DNA from: Sanderia malayensis
Lineage: Eukaryota; Cnidaria; Scyphozoa; Semaeostomeae; Pelagiidae
Direction of reading: 5' to 3'
Length of the DNA: 64,000 nucleotides
Assembly: GCA_013076295.1 (NCBI GenBank)
Contig: RQOL01000834.1
Coordinates: forward strand, 111,800-175,799
The position numbers and the translations under genes were made by a program. The notes under the pieces are model-generated. The model was not told the origin of the DNA and did no database searches. It saw nothing but the letters and a program-made list of their open reading frames with translations. Below, piece after piece: positions 22,946-34,900 of this stretch. Position 1 is the first letter of the stretch, and each line of letters opens with the position of its first letter.

Positions 22946-23934
22946 TAGTCTCTGGCTTGATAGTTTTCCAACTGCTGAGAGCGATATGACCGTTGCTGTT
23001 GTTGTTGTAGTTGTTGTGGTTGTTGTTGTTGTTGAGCTGGCGAGTTAACAGGAAAACTGCATGGGGAGTTGCATCGAGTTGCACTGGCTCCGAAGTTGTA
23101 GTGGTACCAGCAAAATGCTCCTGAAGGGTCGTCCGGGCGGCGGTTTGGAGATCGCGCGAAGGAGTTGCGGCGAAATGGCGATCGCGCACGAGATTGTTGA
23201 CGTCCGCGAGAAGGAGGCTGAAGCTGGAAGTGCTCGGCAAGTGCTTGCATTTGCGAAGTGAGCTGATTGATTTGTCCTCGAAGTTCTGTAATCTCACTTG
23301 ACGATGAACTCGGCGTTTCTGCTGTTGGTTTGGATTGCAAGGCAGCTATGGCAGGTGTAGGCAAGGCAACTTCTAAAATCTTGTCTGCTAACGCAGCCAA
23401 TTCATCCAAGGGAACTCTGTCCGCAGTGGAGGCCAGTATGAGCTGAGCGTTCATGGGCAGTCGTTGTAGGAAAAGCTGTTTGAAGATAGATTCTTCGAGA
23501 AGATTGTCCCCCAAAAGTTGTTGCATGCCTCGCAATAACTGTGAAGGTTTTCGATCTCCGAGTTCTTCCGAGATTAGAAGACGATGCAAACGCTTTTGTT
23601 CAGAAGCAGAGGTACGTTTAATTAGCTCTGTCTTGAGATGCTCGTAAGGCCGTACAGTTGGTGGATCAATGAGTAAATCTCTAATTTCCTGGGCTATTTC
23701 GGGCGGCAATACGCCAACAACATGATCGAACTTGGTGGCTTGTGCTGTAATGCCACGAGTTTTAAACTGGGATTCGATCTGAGCGAACCAAACCTTGGGA
23801 TCGTTGGGCCAAAACGGTGGAAGTTTCAGACTATGATATGCAGCTATTGGAGTTGGAACAGGCAAAGTACGAGCGGTAGAGGATGGGCCTGGAGTGCTGG
23901 CAAGAGTGTCAGAGACTTGCTCATCAGGATTCAT
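22945..23934 (-). CDS. gag: gypsy gag, CHCC-type nucleocapsid
   Basis: The 329-codon frame has the capsid-like segment [20 protein letters not shown] near the N-terminus and further capsid-like helices. A basic R/S-rich stretch ([15 protein letters not shown]) follows, then the zinc-binding [18 protein letters not shown] and a glutamine-rich end. Cys, His, Cys, Cys in that order differs from retroviral CCHC knuckles and fits CsRn1-type Gag. The product would assemble virus-like particles and bind element RNA. The stop codon overlaps the pol ATG by one base. Confidence 0.88.
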   Translation of the reverse strand: MNPDEQVSDTLASTPGPSSTARTLPVPTPIAAYHSLKLPPFWPNDPKVWFAQIESQFKTRGITAQATKFDHVVGVLPPEIAQEIRDLLIDPPTVRPYEHLKTELIKRTSASEQKRLHRLLISEELGDRKPSQLLRGMQQLLGDNLLEESIFKQLFLQRLPMNAQLILASTADRVPLDELAALADKILEVALPTPAIAALQSKPTAETPSSSSSEITELRGQINQLTSQMQALAEHFQLQPPSRGRQQSRARSPFRRNSFARSPNRRPDDPSGAFCWYHYNFGASATRCNSPCSFPVNSPAQQQQQPQQLQQQQQRSYRSQQLENYQARD

Positions 23935-24123
23935 ATTTTAATAATGCCGTTGTCCAAGAGTTAATATGTGCAATTCTTCAAAATGTACGCAAATAAAAGG
24001 TAAATAAAGTGTTTACAAAATACCTCGGCGGATGTAGCTTGGAAATTCGCAGACAAAGCCGGAACAAGTGAAATCAGCAAAATAATTCTTGTAGTTGAAA
24101 TATAATACATGACCGTCTTTCGG

Positions 24124-24141
24124 GTCACGTCGTGGTCACCA
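24124..24141 (-). other. Primer-binding site, tRNA-Trp-like
   Basis: One base after the 5' LTR the minus strand reads TGGTGACCACGACGTGAC. It is close to the complement of an animal tRNA-Trp 3' end as I remember it (one mismatch). Confidence 0.6.
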
Positions 24142-24142
24142 A

Positions 24143-24488
24143 TTTAGTAACTTGCGAATGATAAAGTTACTAAGCCGAATTGATTAATACGAATGCCAAC
24201 TTAAACTTGTCCGACTAGAAGAACGATATATATAAAACAAACAATTTCCCTGACTTTACTCTTGATTCGAATATTCTGAACACGATGAAATAAACTAACT
24301 AATGATCATTCTATTTACAGGGTATTTATATTAAAGTTAAAGGTCATGATGACTAAGCAAAATAAGTTTAGATATTTCGAGAAGAAAAGATTACAACATG
24401 ATTACAAAGTTAAAAATAAAATGATGCAATTGATTACGTAATGGATTAAAATTAGATATGACGTACTGATAAAAATAGGCACGCTACA
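24143..24488 (-). repeat. 5' LTR of the gypsy element
   Basis: 346 bp and about 99% identical to the 3' LTR. Promoter and polyadenylation signals should lie here; a TATATATAA-like stretch at about 24229-24237 (plus strand) is a possible core element, not proven. Confidence 0.93.
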
Positions 24489-24492
24489 GCTT

Positions 24493-25470
24493 CATATGTA
24501 ATTTGCCAAAGTAAATGTTAATATCACTGAAAACAACTAAATGAATGTCTACTGTACTTAGTTTCAGCTCTAATGACATGGATTCATGTGTAATTTGTGC
24601 GAATGAATGTTAATATCACGGAAAACAAGAGAATGAATGTGTATTTTTTTAGTTTTTGCTGTAGTAACGTGGATTGATGTTTAATTTGTGTAAATGAATA
24701 TTAATATCACTGAAAACAAGTAAATTGATGTGTATTCCATTTAGTTTCAGCTGTAGTAATGTGGATGCACGTGTAATATGTCTGAATAATGTTAATATCA
24801 CTGAAAACAACAAATGAATATGTTCTTTACATAGTTTCAGCTGTAATAACATGGATTCATGTGTACTTTGGGTGAATGAATGTTAATATTACTGAAAACA
24901 AGTAATAGAATGTGGTTTTTACTTAGTTTCGAGTTTCGGGTGTAATAACATGGATTCATGTGTAATTTGTGTGAATGAATGTTAATATCATTGAAAACAA
25001 GTAACTGAATGTGTATTTTACTTACTTTCAGCTGTAATAACGTAGATTCATGTGTAATTTGTGTGAATCAATGCTAATATCTCTGAAAACAAGTAAATGA
25101 ATGTGTACTTTACTGAGTTTCAGCTGTAGCAACCTCAATTCATGTGTAATATCTATAAATGAATGTTAATATCACTGAAAACAAGAAAAATATATGTGTA
25201 TTTTATTTAGTTTCGGCTGTAATAACGTGGATTCATGGGTAAATATGTGTAATATGTGTAATACGTGTAAATGAATGTCAATATCACTGAACACTAGTAC
25301 ATGATTGTGCATTTTACTTAGTTTTAGCTGCAATGGGGTTGATTCATGTGTTATTTGTTTGAATGAGTGTTAAAATCACTGAAAACAAGTAAATGAATGT
25401 GCATTTTTCTTAGTTTTTGCTGTAGTAACATGGATTCATGTGTACTTTATGTAAATGAATGTTTATATCA
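24493..25470 (+). repeat. 92-bp satellite array, part 2
   Basis: Continuation of the array interrupted by the gypsy element, about 10-11 units. Short irregular insertions such as repeated TAATATGTG near 25240 disturb the period. Confidence 0.9.
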
Positions 25471-26360
25471 CTTATCGTTATCTGAAGAAATTGGGCGTTA
25501 GTATACAGGCCCGAATTGTTTGAATAGGAATAAGCTTTTACGGTCGGTGATACCGATTTGCTGTGCAAATTTTGACCGATACGCCTGGCAGTAATAGCCA
25601 GATTGGTGAAACTGCAAACTAATGACTCCAATCATAATATATCCTCAAACAAAGAATAAAAGAGGACAGGGTGGGTGGGAGAAATCAATCCTTGTTCTAT
25701 GCGCTAGGCCTTTGAATGATTGTTGCATCTGAACTTTGCACGAACATGCCTTGAATAAATTACCCAAGAGATGACCGCCGTCAATCTATCTGCTGGGCTC
25801 ATTAACCACACCCTTATGGGATCATGTTGCTGGACATACAAATGACACTATTTTGCAATTGCAATTTCTATCGCCCATTACCTGTTTTTAAATTGCGTTT
25901 AAGAACTCTTTAATGTTATCTCAAGAAATTGGGCGTTAGCATACCAGCCCGAATTTCTTGAATAGGAATAAGCTTTACGGTCGGTGGTACCGATTTGCTG
26001 TGCAAATTTCGGCCCACAGAACACGAAGTGTGACCCCACCGAACGTATTACTATATGTGTTTATTTTTGTTATTATTGCCCTTCGTATTTTCCGTCAGGA
26101 CTTAGAACTTCCAAAATTAACTATTCCTGGGAACTAAGTGGAAATGACCTCTCCTCGCCCTCCAAACAAAAAGACTTATCGAAAATGGCAGGTCAGGAAC
26201 AAATCGTTAAATATAAATGCAAATCAAAAAATCAAAATGGAAGTCACCTGTTGCCAGCTCCAGCGGCTGGTGGTAACTTCCTAAGGAAACTAAAAGCCAA
26301 AAAAGGCCGCAAGCATAGGGCCTCACGAACCCAAAGAGTGGCATGTTGCACCAATTTCAA
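25471..26360. other. Spacer between the two satellites, with an internal repeat
   Basis: The block from AAATTGGGCGTTAG to GATTTGCTGTGCAAATTT occurs at about 25486-25580 and again at 25924-26010. Between them 25683-25910 resembles 41975-42160 of block B (GAAATCAATCCTTG, then GCACGAACATGCCTTGAATA). A plus-strand frame at 25984-26376 has no recognisable domain and is not called as a gene. Confidence 0.6.
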
Positions 26361-29234
26361 ATACAATTGTTATTAGCCCACCAACAAGAGGCGCATAACT
26401 TCAGTTTGTATTAGCCCACCAATGACAGGCGCATAATTTCAGTTGGTATTAGCCCACCAACGTGAGGCGCATAATTTCAGTTGGTATTAGCCCACCAACG
26501 AGAGGCTCATAATTTCAGTTGGTATTAGCCTACGAACGACAGGCGCAAAATTTCAGTTCGTCATGAGCGACCAACGACCGCCGAATAATTTCAATTGGTA
26601 AAGTGCTACCAACCACCGCCAAATAATTTCAGTTGGTAATGCGCAACCAACCACCGCCGAATAATTTCAGTTGGTAAAGTGCGACCAACCACTGCCGAAT
26701 AATTTCAGTTGGTACTAGCCCACCAATGAGAGGCGCATAATTTCATTTGGTATTAGCCCACAACGACAGGCGCAAAATTTCAGTTCGCAATGAGCGACCA
26801 ACAACGTCAAATAATTTCAGTTGGTAAAGTGCGACCAACCACTGCCGAATAATTTCAGTTGGTATTAGCCCACCAATGACAGGCGCAAAATTTCAGTTGG
26901 TATTAGCCTGCCAACGAGAGGTGCATAATTTCAGTTGGTATTAGCCCACCAACAACAGGCGCAAAATTTCAGTTCATAATGAGCCACCAACGACCGCCGA
27001 ATAATTTCATTTTTTACAGCGCGACCAACAACCGCCGAATAATTTCAGTTGGTAAAGTGCGACCAACCACCGCCGAATAATTTCAGTTGGTATTAGCCCA
27101 CCAAAAAGAGGCGCATAATTTCAATTGGTTTTAGCCCACCTACGACAGGCGCAAAATTTCAGTTGGTATTAGCCTGCCAACGAGAGGTGCATAATTTCAG
27201 TTGGTATTAGCCCACCAACAACAGGCGCAAAATTTCAGTTGGTATTTTCCTGCCAACGAGAGGTGCATAATTTCAGTTGGTATTAGCCCACCAACAACAG
27301 GCGCAAAATTTCAGTTCATAATGAGCCACCAACGACCGCCAAATAATTTCATTTTTTACAGCGCGACCAACAACCGCCGAATAATTTCAGTTGGTAAAGT
27401 GCGACCAACCACCGCCGAATAATTTCAGTTGGTAATAGCCCACCAAAAAGAGGCGCATAATTTCAATTGGTTTTAGCCCACCTACGACAGGCGCAAAATT
27501 TCAGTTGGTATTAGCCTGCCAACGAGAGGTGCATAATTTCAGTTGGTATTAGCCCACCAACAACAGGCGCAAAATTTCAGTTCATAATGAGCCACCAACG
27601 ACCGCCGAATAATTTCATTTTTTACAGCGCGACCAACAACCGCCGAATAATTTCAGTTGGTAAAGTGCGACCAACCACCGCCGAATAATTTCAGTTGGTA
27701 TTAGCCCACCAACGAGAGGCGCATAATTTCAGTTGGTATTAGCCCACCAACGACAGGCGCAAAGTTTCAGTTCGTAATGAGCCACCAACGACCACCGAAT
27801 AATTTCATTTTGTGAAGCGTGACCAACAACCGCCTAATAATTTCAGTTGGTAAAGTGCCATCAACCACCCCCGAATAATTTCAGTTGGTATTAGCCCACC
27901 AATGACAGGCCCATAATTTCAGTTGGTACTAGCCTACCAATGAGAGGCGGATGATTTTTTTTGGTATTAGCCCACCAACAAGAGGCGCATAATTTCAGTT
28001 GGTATTAGCCCACTAGCGACATGCCCATAATTTCAGTTGATATTAGCCCACCAACAAGAGGTGCATAATTTCAGTTGGTATTAGCCCACCAACAACAGGC
28101 GCAAAATTTCAGTTGGTATTAGCCCACCAACGACAGAGGCATAATTTCAGTTCGTCATGAGTGACCGACAACCACCAATAATTTCAGTTGGTAATGCACG
28201 ACCACTCAATGCTGAATAATTTCAGTTGGTGAAGCATGACCAACCACCGCCAAATAATTTCAGTTGGTAAAGTGCGACCAACAACTGCTAAATAATTTCA
28301 GTTGGTATTAGCCCACAAACGACAGACACATAATTTCAGTTGGTACCAGCCCACCAATGAGAGGCGCATGATTTATGTTGGTATTGGCCCACCAACGAGA
28401 GGCGCATAATTTCAGTTGGTATTAGCCCACCACCGACAGGTGCATAAGTTCAGTTGATATTAGCCCACCAACAAGAGGTGCATAATTTCACTTGGTATTA
28501 GCCCACCTACGACAGGCGCATAATTTCAGTTGGTATTAGCTCACCAACCAGAGGCGCATAATTTTAGTTGGTATTAGCCCACCAACAAGAGGCGCATAAT
28601 TTCAATTGGTTTTAGCCCACCTACGACAGGCGCAAAATTTCAGTTGGTATTAGCCCACCAACGACAGACGCATAATTTCAGTTCGTCATGAGCAACCAAC
28701 GACCACCGAATATTTGCAGTTGGTAATGCGCGACCAACAACCGCTGAATAATTTCAGTTGGTAAAGCACGACCAACCACCGCCAAATAATTTCAGTTGGT
28801 AAAGCGCGACCAATCAAAGTTGCAAAAATCCAGTTGGTATGAGGCAACCAACAAAAGCGTATCATATCTGTGGGTATTAAGGTGCAGCCAACGGGGAATT
28901 ACATTAAAAACCTGTTGGCCTTGAAAACCCAGTTGATTTTAAGTAACGAAAAGGAATGGAAATACGGGACAAAGGAATTTGTGATGGTATACAGCTACCA
29001 ACCACAGCATTTAATTCCTGTTGGCATACCGCCACAATGACGGGGTGTAACTGCTGAGCCCCAACCGACGGCGTATTCTGTCTCGGCCTAAAATTCCCTT
29101 GGTATTCAACCAACAACCATTGCCTATGGGTTTTAGGCTTAAATTATTGTGGTGGTACTACGCGACCCATGACGGCATGTACCTTTTGTTGATATTAAGG
29201 CACCAACAATAGTGTATAACTCTTGTTGATATTA
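26361..29234. repeat. 38-bp minisatellite array
   Basis: About 65-70 units of the type ATAATTTCAGTTGGTATTAG followed by CCCACCAACGACAGGCGC, in two main variants (TATTAGCCCACCAAC and TAAAGTGCGACCAAC). Longer blocks recur, for example CATTTTTTACAGCGCG at 27008, 27350 and 27616, spaced 342 and 266 bp (9 and 7 units). The last 400 bp are strongly diverged. The array tail continues after the TIR transposon at 37714-38050. Confidence 0.92.
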
Positions 29235-29243
29235 AGTCATCAA

Positions 29244-29347
29244 TAGACTTGCTCCAAGTCTATTTCGTAAAAACTCTGTAAAAGTAAGGAGGGGGAACAG
29301 CGAAATAGACTTGTACATCTTGGCTGCTCATGAATAATTAATGAGAT
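29244..29347 (+). repeat. Left TIR with terminal hairpin
   Basis: It begins TAGACTTGCTCCAAGTCTA, itself an 8-bp stem with a CTC loop. The word AATAGACTTG returns about 70 bp inside, and the repeat closes with TGAATAATTAATGAGAT. Confidence 0.95.
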
Positions 29348-29473
29348 TTTTAATATGCAGCGTCCCGATTTTGGGACGCCTTCGGCACTTTTGATACTGA
29401 GCCCAGCCAATCATTGAACTCTCAACAACAAAAGAAAACAATTGGAAAGCCTCATTGAAAGTGAGGCTGGAAT

Positions 29474-31751
29474 ATGGCGGGGTGTTGTGTTGTTCACTTT
29501 TTCCAGTTTAAAGCAACGAACAAAATGGCGGAAAGTAAAGTTGAAGTTGCAGTGGAATCGCTTGAATCTTGTCGACGGAGAGCAATCGAAGCTTCCAAGA
29601 GAGTTTTGAAAATTGAGTCACTGCGAGTGTATCAAGTGAATGCCATGTTAGGATTGTTGCAAGGTAGGGATGTGCTGGTAGCACAACCCACTGGCTCAGG
29701 TAAATCAGTTGTTTATCAGCTGATCCCATTCGTGTTTGACATCCTGGACGTCCTATGTGATCAGAGCTTGAGAAAGAAAGAGCAAGAGAAGCGTGTAGAG
29801 GATATTATAAATTGCAAGAGAACCAGATCCGTAGTTTTAGTCATTCAACCTCTTATTTCGTTGATGAAAGATCAAATCCACTCGTTGGAAAGAAATGGGA
29901 TTTGCGTATCCAGGCTGATGCATTTGTCAGAAGGTGAAGGAGGATATCAGATTCAGAAGAAGGGGAAAAATCTGCATGATGTGGAGCAGGCATCAATCCT
30001 TTTGTCATCGCCTGAAGCAGCTCTTGATACACACAGAGCACTTCTTAGATCTCCTGATCTCACAGGAAAATTTGTGGCTGTTGCTGTTGATGAGAGTCAT
30101 TGCATTGTTAAATGGTAAGAACTACACTTCTTCTCTCTCTCTCTCTCTCTCTCAAAAAATAATAGCAGTTTTCCGAAGACCCCCAAATATGACAGCAAAG
30201 CCAAAGTTGTCAAAACAAAAATGAAAAGAGTCAAAAGACAAGAGACAAAAAATCTTTTATGCAGACAATTATAAATGATTTTTTCTCCATTTTTCTTTTT
30301 AAAAGTAATCTTGTTGTGTGATGATAATATCATTGATATGTAAGCTGAGTTGTTATTAAGAGTTATTAACTTTGTATAAGCAAGCAAATTTAATTTGCAG
30401 GGGTACAAATTGTACAAAGACAAAAGCATTTCGTCAAGATTATTGTAAGCTAGCAGAGCTTAGATCTCTTGTGAGCTTTGGAAGGAATCTCCCTTTTGTG
30501 TCACTTACAGCCACTGCTCTCCCAAGTGTAGAAAAGTCCATAATTGTCAATTTACAGATGCGCTCAATCTTACAACTTGCTATGGAGCCAGATCGTCCTA
30601 ATATCCATTATGTAGTGCTGTCTTTCAGAACGGATGATCCAGCTGTTATCTTTTCATCTGTCATTGATGAAGTTCGACAGCATGGTTATAATTCTAGGAG
30701 GATAATAGTTTTCTGCCGCAGCCATAATCATTGCCGTGCACTATTCCGTTTGTTCGACCAAGAATTTCACCATCTATATCCCAATTATAAGTCTAGGCCT
30801 TATGCCATGTTCCATGCTGGAACAGACGAGGAGATAAAAGACCATGTCATCAACTCAATGGGAAAAATTGATAGTAGTGTTAGAGTTGTCTTTGCAACAA
30901 CAGCATTTGGCATGGGGGTTGACTGCAAAGATCTGTACCACATTATTCACTTTGGACCCCCAGGCGATATTGATGATTACTTGCAGGAAAGTGGAAGAGC
31001 TGGTAGGGATAATCCACAAAGTCATGCCATATTGGTTTTGTACCCAAGGTGTACATCAGGAAAAGTTAGCCAAGAGATGAAACTATATGCCAAAAATTCT
31101 GAAGTTTGTAGAAGGCAAGCTGTATTGAAATTATTTCCGAAGTCGAAGCTGCCTGTTGATATTGCAAAGCATTCATACTGTGATATTTGCTCATCGTCAT
31201 GCACCTGTGCTGCTTGCGATGGCCCAGCTTCTGAGCCATTCAAATCTTTCTTCGAGGTAGCAATTAGTAAAAATGCGTTAGTAGAATCACCACAGTCCAC
31301 CTTGCAGAAAGTTTATATTTCAGATGAAGGAGAAGATTTCCTTAAGCAAAATTTATTTATGTTGAGACATTCACTTTTATCGGAGAGCTCAAATTCCATT
31401 ATTGGCAATGATATATCATCAGGTTTCCCTTTGTGCGCAATTGAAGAAATATTGGCAAAAGCTAACATTGTTTCATCTGCACACCAAGTATGGCTTCATT
31501 CTAGCTTGTTTGACCTATCACTTGCAGCAAAAATCTATTCTTTGATAGAGAATGCTATATGTCGGTTTGGTGTTACCAATCTTACTGAAGCTGTCAAGAT
31601 ATCAGAAGTATCAGATACCAATTCATCTGAACAATCAGGAAATTCCTCTAGTGATTCAGATATTGAAGTTGATAATGCCAGATTATTAAAACACCGAGCC
31701 AATTATAGAATTATATCTGACAATACAGATAATGATTCAGACAGTGATTAG
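29474..31751 (+). CDS. RecQ-type SF2 DNA helicase, two exons, apparently intact
   Basis: Exons 29474-30114 and 30401-31751 join through a 286-bp gt-ag intron (TG|GTAAGA ... TTGCAG|G) that splits the Trp codon after DESHCIVK. The product has 663 residues. Helicase motifs: PTGSGKS (72-78, Walker A), QPLISLMKDQ (Ia), DESHC (206-210, II), SLTATA (248-253, III), IVFCRS (316-321, IV), ATTAFGMGVD (379-388, V), QESGRAGRD (409-417, VI). Cysteines at 474-486 fit the RecQ zinc-binding region. The acidic S/D-rich tail replaces the RQC winged helix and HRDC domains of cellular RecQ. MAESKVE (residue 18) is an alternative start. It should unwind DNA 3' to 5'; a role in transposition is inferred from its place between the TIRs. 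Confidence 0.9.
30131..30153. repeat. (CT)n microsatellite in the RecQ intron
   Basis: About eleven CT dinucleotides shortly after the splice donor. Confidence 0.95.
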
Positions 31752-31964
31752 TTTCAGATTAGTATTTGGGAATTTTTTGTTGAATTTGGAAATTTATTGC
31801 TATTGCTTCTACTATTTAATGTGGATGTATTGCTATTATGTACCAATATAACTATAACTAAACAATAAATTCGTAACAAATTCTGGTGATTTTTTAAAAG
31901 TCTAAACTGTTTTCGGGTCACTACATAAAAGAATTCTATACGTGCATATTCGCGATCTTTTTCT

Positions 31965-34900
31965 TTATTCGAACTGTGAATAAACATTTAGTCCTCTAAA
32001 ATGCTTTATTTTTTGCACCATCCACTGTTTTAATGAGGGTGCATCAAGACGACTAAACAAATTATCGGGGAAATCAGGGTATGACCCGTGCTTTCTACCA
32101 GGCTTAACTTGGAAAAGGTTCTGACTCTTGAATTGATCAGCAAGTGCAATTACATCGTCATCAGCATTTTTCCTTGCATGCTTCCCAGAGGGACTATGTA
32201 CCGAAGTACTTTTGTCAAAAGCCTTCAAAATACCTTCAAAAGATTGATACGAACAACTGGTTCTTTCAATACTTTTGGTTGTTATTTTTCCGTTGAACTC
32301 CTTACAGTCCATTTTGAACAATTTATTCCAGTGTTCTACTTCTCGATCAATTTCAACATTTGAATCTGAGAGTCCTCTGTTGTTGGTAAATCTATTGAAA
32401 ACAATGTCAAAGGCAAGCTCGTCCGGGAGAAGATAGAATACTTGGCACAAAAACTGGAATGAATAAAAGGCATACTTTGTTTTACCAACCATTTTGAACA
32501 TGAGAAAAAAAAATTTGTAAAGCCTCAAGATTCTTTTGCCATCGCCATGCTTTCTTGCATCCGTAAAATTACAAGCAAACAGTCCCAAAAGCAGTGCGGA
32601 TCGTGAGTACATATGAACGTAATCACCTTCGTTGGTTTCTTCTTTCTCGTGATCACCGTTCAGTTTTGGTAAAGTGTCGGGAATAACTGCACTGTCTCTG
32701 ATCTCTTCAGTGAGTAACTGCTCGTCTATGGCAACTCCAGCTTCATCATGATGCTTCAAATTGTGTCTTCTGAAATTGGCAATCCTAACATAGAACTTTG
32801 TACAATACTTACACTCATATCCTTTAACAATTTCTTGCCCTTCCCCGTGCTTTTCTTTTGTATGCTTTCGCAGGCCAGCTATCTTCTTGTATGTTTTGTT
32901 ACATTTCTCACATTTCCATTGAGTTTCTTCAGGTTTCCAGTCGACAGCAATGCTGGGCAATACAAATGTGTCGACTATCGTGTCTATGATTGAATTCATG
33001 ACTTCCTCTCGCTCTTCTTTAAGTCCACAAGCATTACTGCCATGACCTTTAACTTCTTCAAATGCAGCCAATATCATGGCATCGGTATACTGCTCAAGAA
33101 AATCGAACGTTGCATCAACATCATCCATCGGATTTAAAGGGACATTTCTGGCATTTAAAAAGTTCCGTGCAGCATGGAGAGTGCCAATATCAGCAGAAGA
33201 TTCTGTATCATAAAGAATGTCCCAGATCACCTGAAATGAGTGATAATTATTTCCAGCGAATAAAATATCAGTAACTCGCAATCCTGATATCATTTGATGA
33301 CAATTGCTTGTTAACATAAAAAAGTTAGGCGGTTATCATAAAAACGGGCTTGATTTCCTTTTCTGTCACCTTAAAAAATATACCTCACAACCAGGTGGCT
33401 AAAATGGAAACATCTTTATAGCTCGGGCATTTCAATCAAAACCAATTCGTTTGTAGTGAAAATAGGAAACAAATCTTACCATCAAGAAATTTCCAAAGGT
33501 GTGAAAATCAGCAATGCATGGGATTAAACCCTTCAGTCATTTTAGAGTTGACGGTGCATCCCGTTGGTCTTCTTGTGCATTGTGCTCCCTCTCGCACGTG
33601 AGTTCATCGCCGAATGATAAGACATTTTGAATTCTACCATCTTTTTTTGGCACAAAGTGATGCAAGAATTGCATAATTTCTGTTATGTCTTTCGTGACAT
33701 TTTCGTCCTTAGATAGAACCCCAAGGCAGACCTGTAAAGATACGGTTCCCTTTTAAATATTTACTTTCTTTCAAGAGCCGCATTTAGGAGGTAAATATAT
33801 TAATCAAATATATCAATTAAACCAAACAATTGAGGTAAATTTATAATTCAACATTGTATTTTAAGTGTTGCCTGGAAATCTAATTCGTGTTGCAATACAT
33901 CGTATATCGAACGAATTCAAATTTTTAATTAACAATAACTCTTTTATAAAGATACAAATATTAAGAACTTGTCTTAGCGTTTCAGATTTAGATTTTGTGT
34001 ATGGAATATTCTCGTGATGCAAATTATTCGGCAGTAATTTCTCGAACCACTTTATTTCCTTCACGTATTTGATTAACGTTAAACCAATTTTATGCTTAAA
34101 TTCTGCTCTCAGGGATGCTTCTTCATCTGTACCAGGCAAGAACACTTTCAGTGGTACCTCGGCAGGCGCTGTACATATGGGCACTTTTCCATCTATTCTA
34201 TCCTTAGCGTATGGGACTCTTTTTTTGGTTGCAATGCAGTTGAATAGATTTATTTGCTCATTTCGTTTTAATCGATCTGTGTGTCTCGACTTTGGTGCAA
34301 AATTCACATTGTCCCCAGCTAGAATGAAACAGGGTACAGTTTTTGTCGTAGAAACTTGCAACGAGGGCTAGTCGGCAGTTTCATGTAAACATTCTGTGGA
34401 ACGTGCTTCATCCACACTGAATTCTTCCAAAACAGTCGACAAATTTAAGATATCTTCACCATCTTCAATGAAATCCCATTCATTCCACCCATATTCACTA
34501 TCTTTCGTATCTTGAGCAGCTTGTTGCATTTCTAGCAAGTTATTTTCGGGAGAATGGTCTCCTTGAATGTCATTTGACCTTTGATCTGTAATATTCACAA
34601 TTGAAATGTTACATTGGTCTTTTTCGTCTGCTTCTGCTACTCCCAATTTTTCAGTTGTTTCTTCTGTTCCCACATCATCGTTTGCACCCGCCCAGCACTT
34701 TACTACTGATGTATTATCTTTCCCTAGAGCACTTTGACAAGTCAAGGCTTTTCCATAAGAAGTGCATAAGCCTAATTCATTCAATCGCCTGTAGGTCATT
34801 TTGTCAGCACCGCCTCTTCGGAGTATAATAGAATTGACCAGCGTATTCATATTCATATATTGATTTCTGCATTTGAGAATAACAGCTATTGACGCAAGAA

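Larger units (their letters stand above)
19343..24488 (-). mobile_element. Ty3/gypsy LTR retrotransposon, CsRn1-like, full length
   Basis: The element is 5,146 bp with two 346-bp LTRs that differ at only about three positions, and a 4-bp target duplication GCTT (19339-19342, 24489-24492) inside the 92-bp satellite. It reads on the minus strand: 5' LTR, primer-binding site, gag, pol (protease, reverse transcriptase, RNase H, integrase), polypurine tract, 3' LTR. No envelope-like frame is present. Gag carries a C-x3-H-x9-C-x3-C motif instead of the usual CCHC knuckle, and the primer site resembles the complement of a tRNA-Trp 3' end; I recall both as traits of the CsRn1 clade. One TGA in pol suggests this copy cannot move by itself. 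Confidence 0.92.

Noticed and set aside
26361..28850. CRISPR-like regularly spaced repeats
   Set aside because: There are no unique spacers; units are contiguous 38-bp copies in an intron-containing animal genome. The same holds for the 92-bp and 114-bp arrays.
29474..31751. RecQ as an ordinary host repair gene
   Set aside because: It lies between perfect-ended TIRs with a target duplication and lacks the RQC and HRDC regions of cellular RecQ proteins.
33861..34361. Separate gene starting at 34361
   Set aside because: The start would be TTG; the frame is the continuation of the preceding exon beyond a TAG, and no stop or frameshift separates the two otherwise.
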